Positions 15,071 through 19,195 of a stretch of DNA of 19,195 nt are shown here, piece by piece; within the stretch, counting starts at the first letter, position 1; every line of letters starts with the position of its first letter. The stretch is from Deltaproteobacteria bacterium (GTDB lineage: Bacteria; Desulfobacterota; Desulfobulbia; Desulfobulbales; Desulfobulbaceae). The position numbers and the translations under genes are program-made. The stretch spans positions 1-19,195 of the forward strand of contig JAADIK010000174.1 in NCBI GenBank assembly GCA_013151365.1. Direction: 5' to 3'. Below the pieces are notes generated by a model. It had not been told where the DNA came from and ran no database searches. It worked only from the letters and a program-made list of their open reading frames with translations.

Positions 15071-15651
15071 CTTATCTCGGTCAAGTCCAGTTTTGTGCCC
15101 TGGCGGCGATCATTATTCTTTCACTGTCCGGTTGCGCCGCTCCGCAGAATGAATCGACCTTTGTCCGCCAGAAAACGGATCTCCGGTATGTGAAAAAAGT
15201 GGCGGTTCTGCCATTTACCAATAACACCAGTGATAAATTCGCCGCCCAGCGAATCCGGGACATCACCACGACCCAGATTTTATCCATGGGCATTTTTGAT
15301 GTTGTGGACGAGGGAGTTGTCGATAGTGCCCTTCGGGAAATGGCCATCGGCAAGGACAAGCCCATGGATACGCCGATTCTGAAAAGGCTGGGCCAGCGGC
15401 TCGGGGTGCAGGCCTTTATCGACGGTACCGTCAACGACATCGGCACGAACAAATCAGGCCCGTTTTCCTATCCCGAGGTTTCATTGACCCTGAAGCTGGT
15501 AGACAGCGAGTCGGCCGAGATTCTGTGGCAGTCCAGCGCGCATCGGAACGGTTATTCGGTATGGGAGAGGCTGTTTGACCTGGATCCGCAGGATAGTTTC
15601 CAGCTGGCGCTTATTCTGACCAGGGACATGCTGGCCACCATTCCCAAGTAG
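15034..15651 (+). CDS. CsgG/TolB-like lipoprotein 1
   Basis: The product has 205 aa from ATG 15034, with GGGGA five bases upstream. The start lies inside the barrel gene (37-bp overlap), so translation is probably coupled. The lipobox LSGC places the lipidated Cys at 34. The mature part starts with a CsgG-like core: VKKVAVLPFTNNTSD (53-67), then FDVVDEG (88-94), RLGVQAFIDGTV (122-133) and LKLVDSESAEILW (153-165). This alpha/beta fold is shared by CsgG, LpoB and related outer-membrane lipoproteins. CsgG (about 277 aa) has extra membrane hairpins; this chain is too short to show them clearly, so pore formation is uncertain. It is related to the two proteins that follow. Its TAG stop is the first codon of repeat copy 2. 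Confidence 0.82.
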   Translation: MELKCTPQRKFLAYLGQVQFCALAAIIILSLSGCAAPQNESTFVRQKTDLRYVKKVAVLPFTNNTSDKFAAQRIRDITTTQILSMGIFDVVDEGVVDSALREMAIGKDKPMDTPILKRLGQRLGVQAFIDGTVNDIGTNKSGPFSYPEVSLTLKLVDSESAEILWQSSAHRNGYSVWERLFDLDPQDSFQLALILTRDMLATIPK

Positions 15652-15695
15652 GGTCATTCCATGCACCGTAAACTGGTGCGTAAACGCACCCTACG
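15649..15695 (+). repeat. Two-hairpin intergenic repeat, copy 2
   Basis: The 47-bp sequence starts TAGGGT and ends CACCCTACG. It differs from copy 1 (4228-4276) by two one-base gaps and two substitutions. The gap at the left end shortens its first hairpin. As in copy 1, the initial TAG is the stop codon of the preceding gene. It sits inside an otherwise tightly packed operon. Confidence 0.85.
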
Positions 15696-15770
15696 GGCTT
15701 ATGCAATCCGTCATCTCCGTGCAGGCGGGGTGCCAAGTTCGTCAAGCTGAGTTTGGTATAGAAGCACTTA

Positions 15771-17246
15771 ATGAAATTTTTCCGTTTAATAGCACTCGCT
15801 CTCCTCTTGGTCGCGGTCTTTTCGCCTGCCGCCCAGGCCCGGTCCCTCGCCATTTTCCCTTTGCTGGACCTGACAAAGGACGCCAACGGCGTGAATTTTC
15901 CTCTTACCGGTTATCTCCGCCGGCAGGCCGGGAAGCTTGGAGACAAGCTCATCTCCGATAAGAAGATCATGGCGTTCATGGTCAGGCATCGTATCCGGAC
16001 CCTGGGGAGATTGGATAGCCAGGCCATAGCGGAGGCCAGGAAAGAGCTTGGTGCGGACCTGATTCTCCTGGGGACGGTCTGCCAGCTGGACCGGGCTCCG
16101 TCGGCGGCCGTATCCATGAGCCTGCAACTCATCCGGACCAGCGACGGCAAAACAATATGGACAACGATCAGGGATTTGTCCCAGAATGATTTGCAGCGCC
16201 TCCTGGCTCTGTCCGAACCCAAAACATTAAATGATCTGCTCAAGGTCTATTGCCCGATGCTGCTGGCCTCCTTCCCCCGTGAGATTAATACGGCCGGCCC
16301 GGCCAGGAAGGGACTCTCTCTCTCTTCCATTGTTCTGCGTCCTGAAAGACCCGGTCAGCCGGTTGTGTGCCGGGTCATCATTAGTGCGACGAGCCGGATC
16401 AAGCCGGGGAGCGAGGCGTCGGTGCAGGTCGGTGGCCGGGTCTACCCGGCGACCCTGAATAAGGAAGAGTACGGCGTTACCGCATCGTGGCCGGCCCAGG
16501 AAACAGCCGGTACCTACCAGGTGACCCTGGTTGTCAAGCAGCCTTCCGGCCGACGGGAAACCGCCATCCTCGGGCGCTACCATGTTGACAGCACTCCTCC
16601 GTCCCTGGTTATCCATCTCGTGGGGAAGAAACTTGACGGCCTGGTCACCTTCAGCCGTTCCCTGGCCATTATTACGACGATGCCCGAGCCGGAACCTCTC
16701 GACCGGTGGACCATTGCCGTGTTCGACAAGGATAACGAAATCATTGTTGACCAGGAGGACGCCGGCCAGTTACCGGAACGGATCAACTGGAACGGTTACA
16801 CCAGCAGTGGTTTGCCGGCGCTGGATGGGGTCTACCTGATCAAAATAACCGCCTGGGACCGGGCCGGCCTGATCGCATCCGCCGAACAGAAGGTCTCCCT
16901 GCGGCGTACCCCCCCGAAAATCAGCCTGAAGGTGGAAAAAAAGGGCAGGCGGCTGCGGCTGGCCCTGGCTGACTCCGTGACCACGCCGGTGTCATTCTGG
17001 TGGTTGAGAATTTATCAGGATGGCGGCCGGGTCATCAAGACGGCGTCCGGCGATCATTTCCCGGCTGACGTGGTTGTGGACCTGCCTGAGCATGCCGATG
17101 GCTCCAGGTTCGAGCTTATGCTGGTGGCACGGGACGTTCTCGGCAACAGAAGCCGGCGGCAGGTAAAGGATTTGCTGGCCCTGACGGAAAAAGCGCAGGC
17201 GCAGCAGCAGCACGAAATTGAAAGCCAGTGGTTGGAGGATTTCTAA
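15771..17246 (+). CDS. Periplasmic protein with CsgG/TolB-like N-terminal domain and Ig-like (FlgD-type) domains
   Basis: The product has 491 aa from ATG 15771, without a good ribosome site. The signal peptide ends at AQA (about 23) with no lipobox. Residues about 24-170 resemble the lipoprotein cores on either side: SLAIFPLLDLT (25-35), ELGADLILLGTV (92-103) and LQLIRTSDGKTIW (118-130). Residues about 181-275 form a beta-rich domain. Around 300-375 lies a FlgD-like Ig segment with the pattern INWNGYTSSGLPALDGVYLIK. The end is a Gln-rich, possibly coiled tail. It is joined to the next gene stop-to-start (TAA directly before GTG). The fusion suggests a scaffold that binds the CsgG-like lipoproteins through its N-terminus. 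I do not recognise a named family. Confidence 0.75.
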   Translation: MKFFRLIALALLLVAVFSPAAQARSLAIFPLLDLTKDANGVNFPLTGYLRRQAGKLGDKLISDKKIMAFMVRHRIRTLGRLDSQAIAEARKELGADLILLGTVCQLDRAPSAAVSMSLQLIRTSDGKTIWTTIRDLSQNDLQRLLALSEPKTLNDLLKVYCPMLLASFPREINTAGPARKGLSLSSIVLRPERPGQPVVCRVIISATSRIKPGSEASVQVGGRVYPATLNKEEYGVTASWPAQETAGTYQVTLVVKQPSGRRETAILGRYHVDSTPPSLVIHLVGKKLDGLVTFSRSLAIITTMPEPEPLDRWTIAVFDKDNEIIVDQEDAGQLPERINWNGYTSSGLPALDGVYLIKITAWDRAGLIASAEQKVSLRRTPPKISLKVEKKGRRLRLALADSVTTPVSFWWLRIYQDGGRVIKTASGDHFPADVVVDLPEHADGSRFELMLVARDVLGNRSRRQVKDLLALTEKAQAQQQHEIESQWLEDF

Positions 17247-17843
17247 GTGATTCACTGGTGTTACCGGATTGCCTCCCTTCTGTTCCTGTTTCTGCTTGTC
17301 GCCTGTAGTTCCACGGCCCCCAGGCTGGACAAGATGGCCCCTTTGCCCGGGAATTTTACCTGTCGGGTAGCGGTGTTGCCGTTCATGGGCACGGGTGGTT
17401 ATCCTCGGGGAGCGGAGCTGTTTAACAAGGTATTTTCAACCGAACTGGTATCTGCCGCCGCTTTCCAGGTGGTCCAGGAGGGTGATGTCCTTGATCTGTA
17501 CCGGCAACTTACCATCTTCCCTACTCAGGAGCCCACCCTGGAACAACTGAAGATTATCGGCAGCCGGCTGGGGGTTCAACTCTTTATCGGCGGTGATGTT
17601 CTGAGGATGGTGGAACGTAGAAGCGGCCGGCAGGTCGTGACCGAACTCACGGTTGTTCTGCGTCTCTATGACGGCAGAACCGGCAAACTTTTATGGGAAA
17701 CCTATTACAAGCGCCGCGGTAAAGATTACCGGGCCATCATGCATTTCGGCCGGATCAATACGATTACCGGCCTGGCGCGGCGAATGTCGAAGGAAATTAT
17801 CAATCTCTGGCTTGAACAAGGTATGAATCAATGTTCAAAATAA
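17247..17843 (+). CDS. CsgG/TolB-like lipoprotein 2
   Basis: The product has 198 aa from GTG 17247, directly after the preceding stop, with GGAGG 8 nt upstream deciding the start. The lipobox LVAC gives a lipidated Cys20. The core repeats the lipoprotein-1 pattern: VAVLPFMGTGG (41-51), FQVVQEGDVLDLY (73-85), RLGVQLFIGGDV (107-118) and LRLYDGRTGKLLWE (138-151). It overlaps the PpiC gene by 13 bp. Lipidation and the related neighbour suggest an outer-membrane heteromer with lipoprotein 1; this is inference. Confidence 0.82.
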   Translation: MIHWCYRIASLLFLFLLVACSSTAPRLDKMAPLPGNFTCRVAVLPFMGTGGYPRGAELFNKVFSTELVSAAAFQVVQEGDVLDLYRQLTIFPTQEPTLEQLKIIGSRLGVQLFIGGDVLRMVERRSGRQVVTELTVVLRLYDGRTGKLLWETYYKRRGKDYRAIMHFGRINTITGLARRMSKEIINLWLEQGMNQCSK

Positions 17844-19195
17844 TCAGGTCGCTGACGCTGGCCGTCATGCTTTTTTTCCTTTTTTTCTCTCCCTTGCAGG
17901 CATCGTGGCTGCCATGGAGCACCAGCACCCTGGTCACCATTAACGGGCAAGGGTACAGTACCGATGATTTTAGCAATTGGTGGAAAAACTGGCGGGAAAA
18001 GGGTATGAGTATTCCCGAAACCCCTGCCCCGTATGTTGACTGGGTCCTCCTGTATCGACAAGGTGAAAAGATGCACCTGTACGATACCCCTGACTATCGG
18101 AGGAAAGTGATGATCTTCCTGAAGGCCCGGTCCCTGATGATGCTCAAATATGACGAGGTGGATTCGAAAATCAAGATCAGCGAGCAGGAACTGTGGCAGC
18201 GCTACCAAAAGTCGTATGTTCCCCGCTGGCAGGTCAATGTTATTTCATTCCATAATAAGCAGGATGCCGATGCGGCCTATAAGAAGCTGCTGGCCGGTAC
18301 TGTCACCGTGGAGGAGCTGCACAAGCGGGCAGGTTCAAGGGGGGGAGCGATTGCGGTGAGGAGTTGCTGGCAGCGGCCGGACAATACCAACATAGGCTGG
18401 CAGAAGATTTTGCTGGGTCTTGGCAAGAGCGGCTTTTCCAAACCGACGCCCTCCCGGAACGGCGTTTTGATTTTACAACTGCTGAGTACTGCCGGCGCGG
18501 ATAAAAAAGATTTCGAGAAACTCAAGCTGGGGATATCCCGAAAACTGTGGCGGGAGAAAGAGGGATTTTATACCAATCAGCTGCTGAAAAAACTTTGGAA
18601 GAAGTACCATGTTAAAGTCAACCGCAAGTTGCTGAAGGAACTGGATATCAACGCGCCCGATGCCGACCTGGGTGCTGAGAATATTATTACCATGGACGAG
18701 GGCTCGGTTTCGGAAAATGAATTCATGCAGAAGGTCCGAGAGCAGAGAAAGTTCAGACGGGAATCAGGTTTCAAGGACGCCGCGTTCCGTTACAAGGAGC
18801 AGGTGCTGGAGGGGATCATCAGCCAGACCCTGACCACCCGGGCAGGGCTTGACCGGCATTATGAAAAGAAGCCGCCCTTTGACAAGATATTCCGATTCTA
18901 CACCAGGCACCGGCTGGTTATGGCCCTGGAAAAACAAGTTTTCCTGCCGCAGGTCAAGGTGAGTGATAAAGAGATTCAAGATTTTTATAATAAAAATATT
19001 AAAGAGTTCTCCCGGCCTGCCTCGTTCAGGCTGGCCCTCATCAAGGGAAGCCGGCAAGAGATGAAAGATCTCTGGGTAGAGACTGTGGCGGGCGGCGATT
19101 TCATGACCCTGGCCAGGGGGAAAGTCCCTCATGGTGATTCTCTCGTCCACGTTTTTACGGCAGACGATATGGCTCCGGGGATAAAGAGGGCCGTT
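17831..19195 (+). CDS. SurA/PpiC-type periplasmic peptidyl-prolyl isomerase chaperone (partial, runs off window)
   Basis: The frame is open from ATG 17831 to the last base, 455 codons without a stop, so the C-terminus is missing. AAGG lies about 8 nt upstream within the preceding gene. A signal peptide ends near LQA (23). Residues about 33-128 look like the SurA N-terminal chaperone domain (LVTINGQGYSTDDFSNWW and then EQELWQRY). A parvulin-like segment spans about 129-225 (WQVNVISF ... GVLILQLL). After a second helical part, another parvulin-like segment begins near 393 (PASFRLALIKGSRQEM). Catalytic parvulin residues are not clearly conserved in the first segment, so it may act mainly as a holdase. 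In the Geobacter OmcS cluster a prolyl isomerase chaperone (OscH, from memory) prevents early aggregation of the cytochrome; the position here supports the same job. Confidence 0.85.
   Translation, partial: MFKIIRSLTLAVMLFFLFFSPLQASWLPWSTSTLVTINGQGYSTDDFSNWWKNWREKGMSIPETPAPYVDWVLLYRQGEKMHLYDTPDYRRKVMIFLKARSLMMLKYDEVDSKIKISEQELWQRYQKSYVPRWQVNVISFHNKQDADAAYKKLLAGTVTVEELHKRAGSRGGAIAVRSCWQRPDNTNIGWQKILLGLGKSGFSKPTPSRNGVLILQLLSTAGADKKDFEKLKLGISRKLWREKEGFYTNQLLKKLWKKYHVKVNRKLLKELDINAPDADLGAENIITMDEGSVSENEFMQKVREQRKFRRESGFKDAAFRYKEQVLEGIISQTLTTRAGLDRHYEKKPPFDKIFRFYTRHRLVMALEKQVFLPQVKVSDKEIQDFYNKNIKEFSRPASFRLALIKGSRQEMKDLWVETVAGGDFMTLARGKVPHGDSLVHVFTADDMAPGIKRAV

Noticed and set aside
1..19195. CRISPR arrays, tRNA or rRNA genes, insertion sequences
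   Set aside because: No regularly spaced direct repeats, cloverleaf-like segments, rRNA segments or transposase reading frames were seen.

Overview
The window reads as part of a chromosome of a GC-rich anaerobic bacterium of the Desulfobacterota (former Deltaproteobacteria). The argument is two multiheme c-type cytochromes, one of which aligns heme by heme with the Geobacter nanowire cytochrome OmcS, together with sigma-54-like promoters and a cytochrome-associated outer-membrane gene set. Placement below phylum (for example Desulfobulbales or Desulfuromonadales) cannot be fixed from this sequence alone.

Left part (1-7365) is ordinary housekeeping DNA: the last codons of a probable MgtE magnesium transporter, a membrane-anchored HtrA/DegP-type protease ending in a clear intrinsic terminator, a CNNM/DUF21-CBS membrane protein on the minus strand with a good sigma-70 promoter, leucyl aminopeptidase PepA, class I fructose-1,6-bisphosphatase, and a membrane-bound GGDEF-EAL protein on the minus strand. 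Gaps between these genes hold several palindromic repeats. One two-hairpin repeat occurs after pepA and again at 15649; in both places its first three bases are the TAG stop codon of the gene before it.

Right part (about 7366-19195) is the interesting region: a co-directional locus that looks like an OmcS-type cytochrome-filament (nanowire) system. In order: a decaheme cytochrome, an NHL beta-propeller gene split by a frameshift, a 730-bp control region with a sigma-54-like promoter and an 18-bp perfect palindrome, an OmcS-like hexaheme cytochrome whose third heme site is CX5CH instead of CXXCH, a strong terminator, a 665-bp gap with a structured hairpin, then an overlapping run of genes: an outer-membrane beta-barrel with an inserted discoidin-like domain, a lipoprotein, a periplasmic protein and a second lipoprotein that all share a CsgG/TolB-like core, and a SurA/PpiC-type chaperone running off the window end.

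Proposed joint working (inference): the hexaheme protein is matured in the periplasm with help from the PpiC chaperone, passed out by the barrel and the CsgG-like proteins, and assembled into an extracellular electron conduit; the decaheme protein and the propeller may link to it or stabilise it. From memory, an 'omcS-companion' (osc) cluster of Geobacter with a prolyl isomerase chaperone (OscH), channel-like proteins (OscEFG) and a beta-propeller (OscD) has been described; the gene set here matches that composition, so the system type is probably not wholly new, but this version has several unusual features.
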